From Segnochrobactrum spirostomi (lineage in GTDB: Bacteria; Pseudomonadota; Alphaproteobacteria; Rhizobiales; Segnochrobactraceae): a stretch of DNA of 64,000 nucleotides. The notes beneath the pieces were generated by a model that worked only from the letters and a program-made list of their open reading frames with translations, ran no database searches and had not been told where the DNA came from. The stretch is from assembly GCF_009600605.1 (NCBI RefSeq), contig NZ_VWNA01000001.1, positions 186,001-250,000 of the forward strand. Direction: 5' to 3'. Positions 57,031 to 64,000 of this stretch are shown one piece after another; within the stretch, counting starts at the first letter, position 1; the number at the start of each line of letters is the position of its first letter. A program made the translations under genes and the position numbers.

Positions 57031-57375
57031 GGTTCCGGTCCTCGGGCGTCACGGGCGGACGCCGACGGCACGGATGACCGGACGATGCTCGTGTATGGCC
57101 TCGCCCCTCCGCGACGATCGCGCCGCGAATAGGACACGCGGGTGGGCGGGAAGGCCGTCCACGGCGTAGCGCAGGCGCGCAAGGAAGTCACGCCGGCCCC
57201 TCCCGGCCCCCGCGGCCACGGCCGTGCCGGCTCAGGAATCGGGGCTTGCCGGTGGAGAGGCGGCGCAACGGATGGGCTCCGCATCGTCCCCCTCTTGCGA
57301 ACCGGCCCGCGGACCGCCATTGCAGTTCTGACGGCCGAGCGTGACACGCGGCCCATGGCGATTTGGGAGTTCCGT
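57031..57375. other. Intergenic region, 345 nt, between divergent genes
   Basis: Between the EamA gene (minus) and the PfkB kinase (plus). The open frames across it are GC-driven, and I see no confident promoter pair, palindrome or small gene. Confidence 0.45.
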
Positions 57376-58305
57376 ATGATCCTGGTGAGCGGCGAGACGG
57401 TCATCGATCTCTTCTCCGAGACGGCCCCGGACGGCGCGACCGTGTTCCGGCCCGTCGAAGGCGGATCGCCCTTCAACATGGCGATCGGCTGCGCCCGACT
57501 CGGCGCGCCGACGGCCTTCCTCTGGGCCCTCTCGACCGACATCTTCGGCAAGCGCTTCCGCGCCGCCCTCGAAAAGTCGGGCCTCGTGCTCGACTGGGCG
57601 CTGGAAACGAGCCGCAACAGCACGCTGTCCTTCGTCGATCTGTCCTCGGGCTCGCCGGCCTACACCTTCCTCGACGAAGGCTCGGCCGGCCGGCTGTTCG
57701 ATCCCGCCGAGGCGCCGCCGATCGACGACCGCGCGACCCTCCTTCACGTCGGTTCCTACGTGCTCGGCACCGAGCCGGTCGGCGCGCGGCTCGAAGCGCT
57801 CGTGGCGCGCGAGGCGAGCCGCCGGCTCATCTCCCTCGACATCAACGTGCGGCCCTCCTTGGTCACCGATGCGGAGACCTACAAGGCGCGCCTGTCCCAC
57901 ATCGTCTCGCTCGCCTCGATCGTGAAGGCGAGCGACGAGGATCTGGCGTGGCTGATGCCCGGCCGCTCGCCGCTCGAGGTCGCGGAAGGCTGGATCGCCG
58001 GGGGCGCGGCGCTTGCGATCGTCACCCTCGGCGCCAAGGGTTCGCTCATCGTCTGCCGCGAGGCGGTGGCGGAGCGGCCGACTAAGGCGACCAAGATCGT
58101 CGACACCGTCGGCGCCGGCGACGCCTTCATGGCCGGTATCCTGTCGGGGCTGGAGCGCCGCGGCTTCCTCACCCGTGCCGCCCTCGACGGCTTGAGCCTG
58201 TCGGACATCACGAGCCTCGCCGACGAGGCGAGCACCATCGCCGCGATCGTGTGCAGCCGCCGCGGTCCGGACATGCCGTGGAAGAACGAGGTCCCAGGCC
58301 TCTGA
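57376..58305 (+). CDS. PfkB-family carbohydrate kinase (fructokinase-like)
   Basis: A 309-residue sugar kinase. The N-terminal signature part has GGSPFNMAIGCARLGAPTAFLW, and the ATP-binding anion hole and catalytic base lie in DTVGAGDAFMAGILSGLE (Asp in GAGD near residue 251). SLDINVRPSLVTDAETYKARL is usual for fructokinases. The ATG at 57376 (MILVSGE) has GGGAG 6 nt upstream; an ATG seven codons earlier is less likely. Sugar specificity (fructose, ribose or other) is not certain, and no transporter lies next to it. Confidence 0.9.
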   Translation: MILVSGETVIDLFSETAPDGATVFRPVEGGSPFNMAIGCARLGAPTAFLWALSTDIFGKRFRAALEKSGLVLDWALETSRNSTLSFVDLSSGSPAYTFLDEGSAGRLFDPAEAPPIDDRATLLHVGSYVLGTEPVGARLEALVAREASRRLISLDINVRPSLVTDAETYKARLSHIVSLASIVKASDEDLAWLMPGRSPLEVAEGWIAGGAALAIVTLGAKGSLIVCREAVAERPTKATKIVDTVGAGDAFMAGILSGLERRGFLTRAALDGLSLSDITSLADEASTIAAIVCSRRGPDMPWKNEVPGL

Positions 58306-58329
58306 GGCCATCCCGCCGAGGGCGGTGGT

Positions 58330-58650
58330 TCAGCCCACCGCCCGGCGCAGCACGTCGTTGAGCCGCTGCTGCCAGCCCGGCCCGGTGGCGCGGAATTTCT
58401 CCAGAACGTCCCGATCGAGTTCGAGCTCGATCCATTCCGTCGCGCGACCGCGCCATGCGGCGACGAGTTCGGGAGCGACCTCCGTCGCAGGACGGAGCAG
58501 CCGTGGGTCTTGGTCGCCACGCGGCGGATTGTCGGCATCGGAAAGCGCGGCCGCCGTGAGGGCCGCGTCTTCCTCGTCCGAAATTTCGGCGAGCGACGAT
58601 AGAGCGATGGCTCGCGCCCGTGCCAGCCCCTCAGACTTTGCTTTCGACAT
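58330..58650 (-). CDS. BrnA-like (DUF4415) antitoxin-type protein, orphan
   Basis: A 106-residue protein whose C-terminal third, WIELELDRDVLEKFRATGPG then WQQRLNDVLRRAV, matches the BrnA/DUF4415 ribbon-helix-helix domain. In BrnTA modules BrnA is a DNA-binding antitoxin that follows the RNase toxin BrnT. No brnT gene lies here: smpB ends 54 nt upstream and the PfkB gene is on the other side. The ATG at 58650 begins MSKAKSEG. It may be a domesticated orphan regulator. A GGGCGGTGG / CCACCGCCC stem overlaps its 3' end (58320-58343). Confidence 0.8.
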   Translation of the reverse strand: MSKAKSEGLARARAIALSSLAEISDEEDAALTAAALSDADNPPRGDQDPRLLRPATEVAPELVAAWRGRATEWIELELDRDVLEKFRATGPGWQQRLNDVLRRAVG

Positions 58651-58703
58651 ATCGACGAACCTCCCGGCGGTTCGCGCCGAAGAGCGGCAGCCGAGCTCGC
58701 CCC

Positions 58704-59183
58704 TCACCCGCGATCGCGCAGAAGGCGGGCCTTCTCGCGGTTCCAGGTCCGCTCCTTGTCGCTCTCGCGCTTGTCGTGGAGCTTCTTGCCGCGCCCGAGC
58801 GCGAGCTCGACCTTCGCACGGCCCTGATCGTTGAAATAGATCTTGAGCGGCACGAGCGTCATGCCGTCGCGCGCCACCGCGCCCGCGAGCTTGTTGAGCT
58901 CGCGCTTGTGCAGCAAGAGCTTTCGCGGCCGCCGGGTCTCGTGGTTGAAGCGGTTCGCCTGGAGATATTCCGGGATGTAGGCGTTGTAGAGATAGAGCTC
59001 GCCGCCGTGCTCGGCCGCGTAGGAATCCGCGATGTTGCTGCGCCCGGCGCGGAGCGACTTCACTTCGGTGCCTTCGAGCGCGATCCCGGCCTCGACCGTA
59101 TCGATGATCTCGTAATTAAAGCGGGCCTTGCGGTTGTCCGCCGCGAGCCGGTTGCCCGGCGCATGTCCTTTGGCGGCAGCCAT
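58704..59183 (-). CDS. smpB: SsrA-binding protein SmpB
   Basis: RNA-binding partner of tmRNA in rescue of stalled ribosomes, 159 residues, normal length. The family core is clear: [63 protein letters not shown] and the C-terminal basic tail [27 protein letters not shown] (shown in part). The ATG at 59183 starts the protein. It lies 67 nt downstream of dapA on the same strand, across a probable terminator; the dapA-smpB order is common in alphaproteobacteria. No tmRNA gene is visible in the window. Confidence 0.96.
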   Translation of the reverse strand: MAAAKGHAPGNRLAADNRKARFNYEIIDTVEAGIALEGTEVKSLRAGRSNIADSYAAEHGGELYLYNAYIPEYLQANRFNHETRRPRKLLLHKRELNKLAGAVARDGMTLVPLKIYFNDQGRAKVELALGRGKKLHDKRESDKERTWNREKARLLRDRG

Positions 59184-59202
59184 GTCAGTCCTTAAAGGGT
59201 TC

Positions 59203-59229
59203 GACGGCCGCGCCGAGGCGCGGTCCGTC
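59203..59229 (-). terminator. Terminator-like hairpin after dapA
   Basis: GACGGCCGCGCC (59203-59214) pairs with GGCGCGGTCCGTC (59217-59229) with one bulge. It lies between dapA and smpB; no strong T-tract, so read-through into smpB is likely. Confidence 0.5.
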
Positions 59230-59250
59230 ACGCGGTGTGAAAAGGCGGCC

Positions 59251-60126
59251 TCAGAGGAGGCCGGCGTGCTCCATCGCCGCCCGGATTTCCGCTTCCGCGG
59301 CCGGGGTAAGCGGCACGAGCGGCAGGCGCAGTTCGTTCGCGATGCGACCGAGCAGCGACAGGGCATATTTGGCCCCGGCCGGGCTCGGTTCCAAGAACAT
59401 GGCGCGGTGAAGCGGCATCAGCTTGTCCTGAAGCGCGAGCGCCTCGGCATAGTTCCCTGCGGCGCAAGCCTTCTGGAACGTCGAGACGAGGCGCGGCGCG
59501 ACGTTCGACGTCACCGAGATGCAGCCGACGCCGCCGTGGGCGTTGAAGCCGAGGGCGGTCGCGTCCTCGCCCGAGAGCTGGATGAAATCCGGCCCGCAGG
59601 CGTGGCGCTGGAGGCTGACGCGAGCAAGGTTCGCGGTCGCGTCCTTCACGCCGACGATGTTCGGCACGTCGTGGAACAGCCGCGCCATCGTCTCGACCGA
59701 CATGTCGACGATCGAGCGCGGCGGGATGTTGTAGATGAAGAGCGGCAGCGAAACCGCTTCCGCCACCGCGCGGAAGTGCCGGTAGAGGCCTTCCTGGCTC
59801 GGCTTGTTGTAATAGGGCGTCACCACCAGAACGGCGTCGGCACCGACCGATTCCGCGTGGCGGGCGAGGTCGATCGCCTCGGCGGTGTTGTTGGAGCCGG
59901 CGCCCGCGATCACCGGCACGCGACCCTTGGCGATCGAGACCGTCATGGCGACGACGCGCTTGTGCTCGTCGTGGCTCAGCGTCGGCGATTCGCCCGTCGT
60001 GCCGACCGGAACGAGGCCGTCCGTGCCCTCCGTGATCTGCCACTCCACGAAGTCGGCGAACGCTTTCTCGTCCACCTTGCCGTCCCGCATGGGCGTGACG
60101 AGCGCGGTGATCGATCCCTTGAACAT
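59251..60126 (-). CDS. dapA: 4-hydroxy-tetrahydrodipicolinate synthase
   Basis: Condenses pyruvate and aspartate semialdehyde, first step of the lysine/DAP branch, giving diaminopimelate for peptidoglycan; 291 residues. The Schiff-base Lys161 is in [11 protein letters not shown], Tyr132 in [11 protein letters not shown], and GTTGES at 43-48 binds the substrate. The protein ends with [11 protein letters not shown], as is usual. The ATG at 60126 is favoured over a long upstream frame. It is divergent from the lytic transglycosylase gene. Confidence 0.96.
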   Translation of the reverse strand: MFKGSITALVTPMRDGKVDEKAFADFVEWQITEGTDGLVPVGTTGESPTLSHDEHKRVVAMTVSIAKGRVPVIAGAGSNNTAEAIDLARHAESVGADAVLVVTPYYNKPSQEGLYRHFRAVAEAVSLPLFIYNIPPRSIVDMSVETMARLFHDVPNIVGVKDATANLARVSLQRHACGPDFIQLSGEDATALGFNAHGGVGCISVTSNVAPRLVSTFQKACAAGNYAEALALQDKLMPLHRAMFLEPSPAGAKYALSLLGRIANELRLPLVPLTPAAEAEIRAAMEHAGLL

Positions 60127-60431
60127 GGCGTTCTCCCGACGAAACATGAGGTGGCGGGCGCCGTCCTGGCGTCCCGGCTGCGCGGACCTGCCGCGGCGCG
60201 CGCGACAATAGTGAGCGCGGGCCCCTGCGGCAAGGACCGCCGCTGGATGGATCGGCCGCGCCCACGCGCCGCCTCGAAACCCTTCGTTTACCTCATTGTC
60301 GGCAAAAGGACGGGTGTGACTTCCGTGTAAGCCCGGCAAAGCCCGGGTGCGTCGAGACCGCTACGCAACCGGCACAACCATTGCTATGGTGCGCCGGGGC
60401 GGCGAGCGGTACCAACCGAACGAGGCCGATC
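60127..60431. other. Intergenic region, 305 nt, between dapA and the transglycosylase gene
   Basis: Control region for two divergent peptidoglycan-related genes. The best promoter-like feature is an extended -10 (TGCTATGGT, 60382-60390) about 42 nt before the transglycosylase ATG. No small gene is supported. Confidence 0.5.
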
Positions 60432-62603
60432 ATGCTTAGGGGCGAGCGCAACGGACGAGCGTCGAAGGCAAAAGTCAGCCGGCGCTCACATGGGACACGT
60501 GCGATCGCCCTCACGCTCGCCCTCCTCGAGCCGGTGAGCGCCTTCGCGCTCAGCACGACGCCGCAGCCGAAGCCGGCCGGCGAAACCCCGCTGACGCCCG
60601 AGCAGTTCGCCCGGCAGAGCCTGATCGACCAACTGAATGCCCAGGCGCTCGGCTACGCCTCGAGCCCCAGCGGCTACGTCGCGCCCGGCGCACCGACGGC
60701 GGTCGCGCCCGGCGACCTCACCAAGGCGATCGCCCTCATCGACGACGATCAAGGCTCCGCGGCCTATGCCGTGCGCAACGGCCTCTCGAGCGCGCTCGAC
60801 CGCAAGATCGTGGACTGGCTCCTGATCCGCGCCGGCGACGGCATCATGAGCTCGGCCATGATCACCCAGTTCGCGCAAGACGCGCCGAACTGGCCGACGA
60901 TGAAGCTGTTCCGGCTGCGCGCCGAGCAGGCGCTCCAGCGCGAAAATCCCTCGCCCGACGAGGTGATCCGCATCTTCAACGGCACCAAGCCCGAGAGCGT
61001 GGACGGCGCCCGGCTCTATGCCCGCGCGCTCGCCGCCAAGGGCATGACCGCAGCCGCCACCCAGGTCATCCGCGAGACCTTCACCACCAGCCCGATGACG
61101 GATCTGCAGCAGAAGCAGATCATCACCGAGTTCGGCTCGTTCCTGCGCCCGGCCGATGTGAACCGCCGCGTCGAGATGCTGCTCTTCGCAGAGAAGGGCA
61201 AGCAGGCCCAGATGCTCGATCCGCTGCTCACCCCGGCAGAGCGCACCTATGTCGATGCCCGCGCCGCCGTGGTGCGCGAGGCCCCCGATGCGGCCAGGCT
61301 GATGGCCGCCGTGCCGGCCTCGATGCGCAACCGCGCCGGCTACAAATATTCCCTCGTCCAGCTCGCGCGTCGCGACGGCCGCTACGAGGACGCCGCCCAG
61401 ATCCTGCTCTCGGTTCCGAACACCATCGAGGTCCAGATCGATCCTGGCGCGTGGTGGGACGAGCGCAAGATGGTGTCGCGCAAGCTGCTCGACATGAACG
61501 ACCCGCGCACAGCCTACAAGCTCGTCGCGAACGCGCTCCCCGGCGAGCCTGTCGAGGCGATGGACGCCGAGTTCCACGCCGGCTGGTACGCGCTGCGCTT
61601 CCTCAACGATCCGAATACCGCGGCGCAGCACTTCAGCCGTCTCGTCGCCTACGCCAAGACGCCGATCAGCGTCGCCCGGGGCCAATATTGGTGGGGCCGT
61701 GCCGAAGAGGCCCGCGGCGACCGCGGCGGCGCCGCGCAGCATTACAAGGTCGCGGCCGCCTACGGCATGACGTTCTACGGCCAGCTCGCCCGCGAGCGGC
61801 TGGGGCTGCCCTCGGCCGGCGTCGGCGGCATCCCGCAGCCGACGGGCGCTGACAAGGCGGCGTTCCAGAAGAACGACATGGTGCGCGCCATCATGCGGCT
61901 CGCCCAGGTCGGGGCGATCGACAAGACCTATCCGCTGTTCGACCAGCTCGCGAACACGATGACGACGCCCGGTCAGGTGACGTTGCTCGCCAACCTCGCC
62001 AACCAATACGGCAAGTATCACTTCGCCTTGCAGGTCGCGAAGACGGCGCAGAACCGCGGCATGCCGGTCGCCGGCCTCGCCTTCCCGGTTTCGGGGATTC
62101 CACGCGCCGCCCAGGTGCCGCCGACCCTCGAGCGTCCGGTCGTCTACGGCATCGCGCGGCAGGAGAGCGTGTTCAATCCCGGCGCGGTCTCGCCCGCCGG
62201 CGCCCGCGGTCTTCTCCAGCTCATGCCGGCGACGGCGCAGATCACCGCCCGCAAGGCCGGCCTGCCGTTCGCCGTCAACCGGCTGACCTCGGACCCGGCT
62301 TACAACGCCACGCTCGGGGCCTATCACCTCAACGAGCTCGTCGACCAGTTCAACGGCTCCTACATCATGACCTTCGCGGCCTACAACGCCGGCCCGCGCC
62401 GCGTCAGCGAGTGGATCGCCAAGTACGGCGACCCGCGCGATCCGCGCGTGGACGCGATCGACTGGGTCGAGCGCATCCCCTTCACCGAGACGCGCAACTA
62501 TGTCCAGCGCGTCATGGAGAACGTCCAGGTCTACCGCGAACAGCTCGGCACCGGCCGGCTCACCATCCAGGAAGACCTGAAGCGCGGCCAGACCGGCGGC
62601 TGA
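60432..62603 (+). CDS. Soluble lytic murein transglycosylase (Slt70-type)
   Basis: Periplasmic enzyme of 723 residues that cleaves peptidoglycan with formation of anhydromuramic acid. After a signal-like N-terminus ([17 protein letters not shown], about 24-40), a long alpha-superhelical U domain runs to about residue 560. The SLT domain has [20 protein letters not shown] with the catalytic Glu near residue 578, then [11 protein letters not shown], and the [14 protein letters not shown] segment. The ATG at 60432 gives the best signal peptide. A terminator follows, then rimO. In other species such enzymes take part in wall turnover. Confidence 0.93.
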   Translation: MLRGERNGRASKAKVSRRSHGTRAIALTLALLEPVSAFALSTTPQPKPAGETPLTPEQFARQSLIDQLNAQALGYASSPSGYVAPGAPTAVAPGDLTKAIALIDDDQGSAAYAVRNGLSSALDRKIVDWLLIRAGDGIMSSAMITQFAQDAPNWPTMKLFRLRAEQALQRENPSPDEVIRIFNGTKPESVDGARLYARALAAKGMTAAATQVIRETFTTSPMTDLQQKQIITEFGSFLRPADVNRRVEMLLFAEKGKQAQMLDPLLTPAERTYVDARAAVVREAPDAARLMAAVPASMRNRAGYKYSLVQLARRDGRYEDAAQILLSVPNTIEVQIDPGAWWDERKMVSRKLLDMNDPRTAYKLVANALPGEPVEAMDAEFHAGWYALRFLNDPNTAAQHFSRLVAYAKTPISVARGQYWWGRAEEARGDRGGAAQHYKVAAAYGMTFYGQLARERLGLPSAGVGGIPQPTGADKAAFQKNDMVRAIMRLAQVGAIDKTYPLFDQLANTMTTPGQVTLLANLANQYGKYHFALQVAKTAQNRGMPVAGLAFPVSGIPRAAQVPPTLERPVVYGIARQESVFNPGAVSPAGARGLLQLMPATAQITARKAGLPFAVNRLTSDPAYNATLGAYHLNELVDQFNGSYIMTFAAYNAGPRRVSEWIAKYGDPRDPRVDAIDWVERIPFTETRNYVQRVMENVQVYREQLGTGRLTIQEDLKRGQTGG

Positions 62604-62632
62604 GCGCGCCTCCTCCCCGGCGATCCCTGACG

Positions 62633-62671
62633 AGGCCGGAGGGCAGGTCTGCGCCTCCGGCCTTGCGCTTT
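62633..62671 (+). terminator. Terminator after the transglycosylase gene
   Basis: Perfect 10-bp stem AGGCCGGAGG / CCTCCGGCCT (62633-62642, 62654-62663), 11-nt loop, followed by TGCGCTTTTG. Confidence 0.75.
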
Positions 62672-62751
62672 TGGGCCTTTTGCGCCATCTCCCTGCCTGC
62701 ACTCGTCACCGTGAGACGCCCACGCGCCGGGACGATGCGTCTGGAGTTTCC

Positions 62752-64000
62752 ATGAGCGACGTCGACCTTGCCGCCGGCACGCCGAAGGCGAGCCCGAAGA
62801 TCAGTTTCGTCAGCCTCGGTTGCCCGAAGGCGCTGGTCGATTCCGAGCGCATCCTGACCCAGCTCAGGGCCGAGGGTTACGAGATCACCCGCTCCCACAC
62901 GGGCGCCGATGTGGTGGTGGTGAACACCTGCGGCTTCCTCGATTCCGCCAAGGCCGAATCCCTCGGCGCGATCGGCGAGGCGCTGGCCGAAAACGGCCGG
63001 GTCATCGTGACCGGCTGCATGGGTGCGAACCCGGAGGAAATCCGCACCGCCCATCCGGGCGTCCTCGCGGTCACCGGTCCCCAGGCCTACGAGAGCGTCG
63101 TCGCCGCCGTCCACGAGGCGGTGCCGCCGGCCCACGATCCGTTCCTCGATCTGGTGCCGCCGCAGGGCATCAAGCTCACCCCGCGGCACTATGCTTATCT
63201 CAAGATTTCAGAGGGTTGCTCCAATCGGTGCACCTTCTGCATCATCCCGCAACTGCGCGGTGATCTGGTCAGCCGGCCGGCGGCGGACGTGCTGCGTGAG
63301 GCCGAGCGGCTGGTCAAGGCGGGCGTCAAGGAGCTCCTGGTCATCAGCCAGGACACCTCGGCCTACGGCGTCGATCTGCGCTATGCCGCGAGCCCGTGGC
63401 AGGACCGCGAGGTGCGCGCCAAGTTCTACGATCTCGCCAAGGAACTCGGCGATTTCGGCGTCTGGGTGCGGCTCCATTACGTCTACCCCTATCCGCACGT
63501 CGACGAGGTCATCCCGCTGATGGCGGAGGGCAAGATCCTCCCCTATCTCGACATTCCCTTCCAGCATGCCGCCCCGAACGTGCTGAAGGCGATGCGCCGC
63601 CCGGCGCATCAGGAAAAGACGCTCGCCCGGGTGCGCGGCTGGCGCGACATGTGCCCGGATCTCGCGATCCGCTCGACCTTCATCGTCGGCTTCCCCGGCG
63701 AGACCGAGGAGGATTTCACCCTCCTCCTCGACTTCCTCGACGAGGCCGCGCTCGACCGCGTCGGCTGCTTCAAATATGAGGCGGTCGCTGGCGCGCCGGC
63801 GAACGACATCGCCGCGCCGGTTCCCGAAGAGGTCAAGGAAGAGCGCTGGCACCGCTTCATGGCCCGCCAGCAGGCGATCAGCGCACGCCGCCTCGCCGCC
63901 CGCGTCGGCCGCCGCGCCAAGGTGCTGGTGGACAAGACGAACGGCCTCACGGCCGTCGGCCGCGCCTCGTGGGACGCGCCGGAGATCGATGGCGTCGTTC
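62752..64000 (+). CDS. rimO: Ribosomal protein S12 methylthiotransferase RimO (partial, runs off the end)
   Basis: Radical-SAM enzyme that adds a methylthio group to Asp88 of ribosomal protein S12. The window contains the first 416 codons; the stop is beyond 64000. The N-terminal UPF0004 cluster Cys24, Cys60 and Cys89 and the radical-SAM C-x3-C-x2-C (Cys156, Cys160, Cys163 in CSNRCTFC) bind two 4Fe-4S clusters. Further marks are [18 protein letters not shown] and [16 protein letters not shown]. The ATG at 62752 has GGAG 6 nt upstream. The TRAM domain begins near the end of the window (about residue 383). Confidence 0.96.
   Translation, partial: MSDVDLAAGTPKASPKISFVSLGCPKALVDSERILTQLRAEGYEITRSHTGADVVVVNTCGFLDSAKAESLGAIGEALAENGRVIVTGCMGANPEEIRTAHPGVLAVTGPQAYESVVAAVHEAVPPAHDPFLDLVPPQGIKLTPRHYAYLKISEGCSNRCTFCIIPQLRGDLVSRPAADVLREAERLVKAGVKELLVISQDTSAYGVDLRYAASPWQDREVRAKFYDLAKELGDFGVWVRLHYVYPYPHVDEVIPLMAEGKILPYLDIPFQHAAPNVLKAMRRPAHQEKTLARVRGWRDMCPDLAIRSTFIVGFPGETEEDFTLLLDFLDEAALDRVGCFKYEAVAGAPANDIAAPVPEEVKEERWHRFMARQQAISARRLAARVGRRAKVLVDKTNGLTAVGRASWDAPEIDGVV

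Noticed and set aside
58651-59250. tmRNA gene near smpB
   Set aside because: I looked for tag-like coding and tRNA-Ala-like ends around smpB and found none. The intergenic spaces are too short.

Overview
The window is a high-GC, densely packed chromosomal segment of an alphaproteobacterium, most likely of the order Hyphomicrobiales (Rhizobiales). Support comes from an IalB-family protein, HspQ, a two-domain cold-shock protein beside a DUF192 gene, an NnrU-family protein, the recG-sdhE-mfd group, dnaB-radA-cvpA-purF, der-bamB-like-yfgM-like, and an ilvBN leader peptide of the kind known from Caulobacter. Genus and species cannot be read from the sequence. No phage, insertion sequence, CRISPR array or rRNA is visible.

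Layout. 1-9.4 kb: small exported protein, SulP anion transporter, ubiquinone-type hydroxylase, LpxL-like acyltransferase, hspQ, IalB-like protein, DsbA-like oxidoreductase, and a divergent zinc-free alcohol dehydrogenase / HxlR regulator pair with a VOC protein. 9.4-15.6 kb: mfd, sdhE, recG (repair and SDH flavinylation). 15.6-20 kb: glmS and glmU (UDP-GlcNAc synthesis) and a DUF4239 membrane protein. 20.2-25.3 kb: two tandem exported paralogues of unknown function, DUF192 and cspA-like. 25.5-30 kb: an electrophile/flavoenzyme cluster (gloA, tRNA-Glu, ArsR-type regulator, SnoaL-like, old yellow enzyme, luciferase-like monooxygenase). 30.2-36.5 kb: dnaB, radA, cvpA, purF and a frameshifted SDR gene. 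36.9-41.2 kb: der, BamB-like, YfgM-like, NnrU-like. 41.4-47.4 kb: branched-chain amino acid genes ilvC and ilvBN with an attenuator, with a GH5 glycosidase and an EamA exporter lying between ilvN and ilvC. 47.5-49.4 kb: miaA and serB. 49.7-54.5 kb: a polyamine-type ABC importer operon with its own XRE-cupin regulator and a palindrome over its promoter. 54.6-64 kb: tRNA-Leu, an exported Tyr-rich protein, an RluA-type pseudouridine synthase, EamA, a PfkB kinase, an orphan BrnA-like antitoxin, smpB, dapA, a soluble lytic transglycosylase, and rimO running off the end.

The most unusual signals are non-coding or at gene ends. The last six codons of glmS (Ser-Val-Thr-Val-Glu-stop) occur three times in tandem with a 19-nt period, and the copies differ only at synonymous third positions. 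The end of glmU is also partly duplicated just downstream. Other points are a perfect 15-bp inverted repeat straddling the -10 of the ABC operon, a 17-residue Leu-Ile-Val-Ile leader peptide with a terminator before ilvB, a family of palindromes with a CTCGT/CTTGT loop scattered between genes, and a one-base deletion in the SDR gene after purF.
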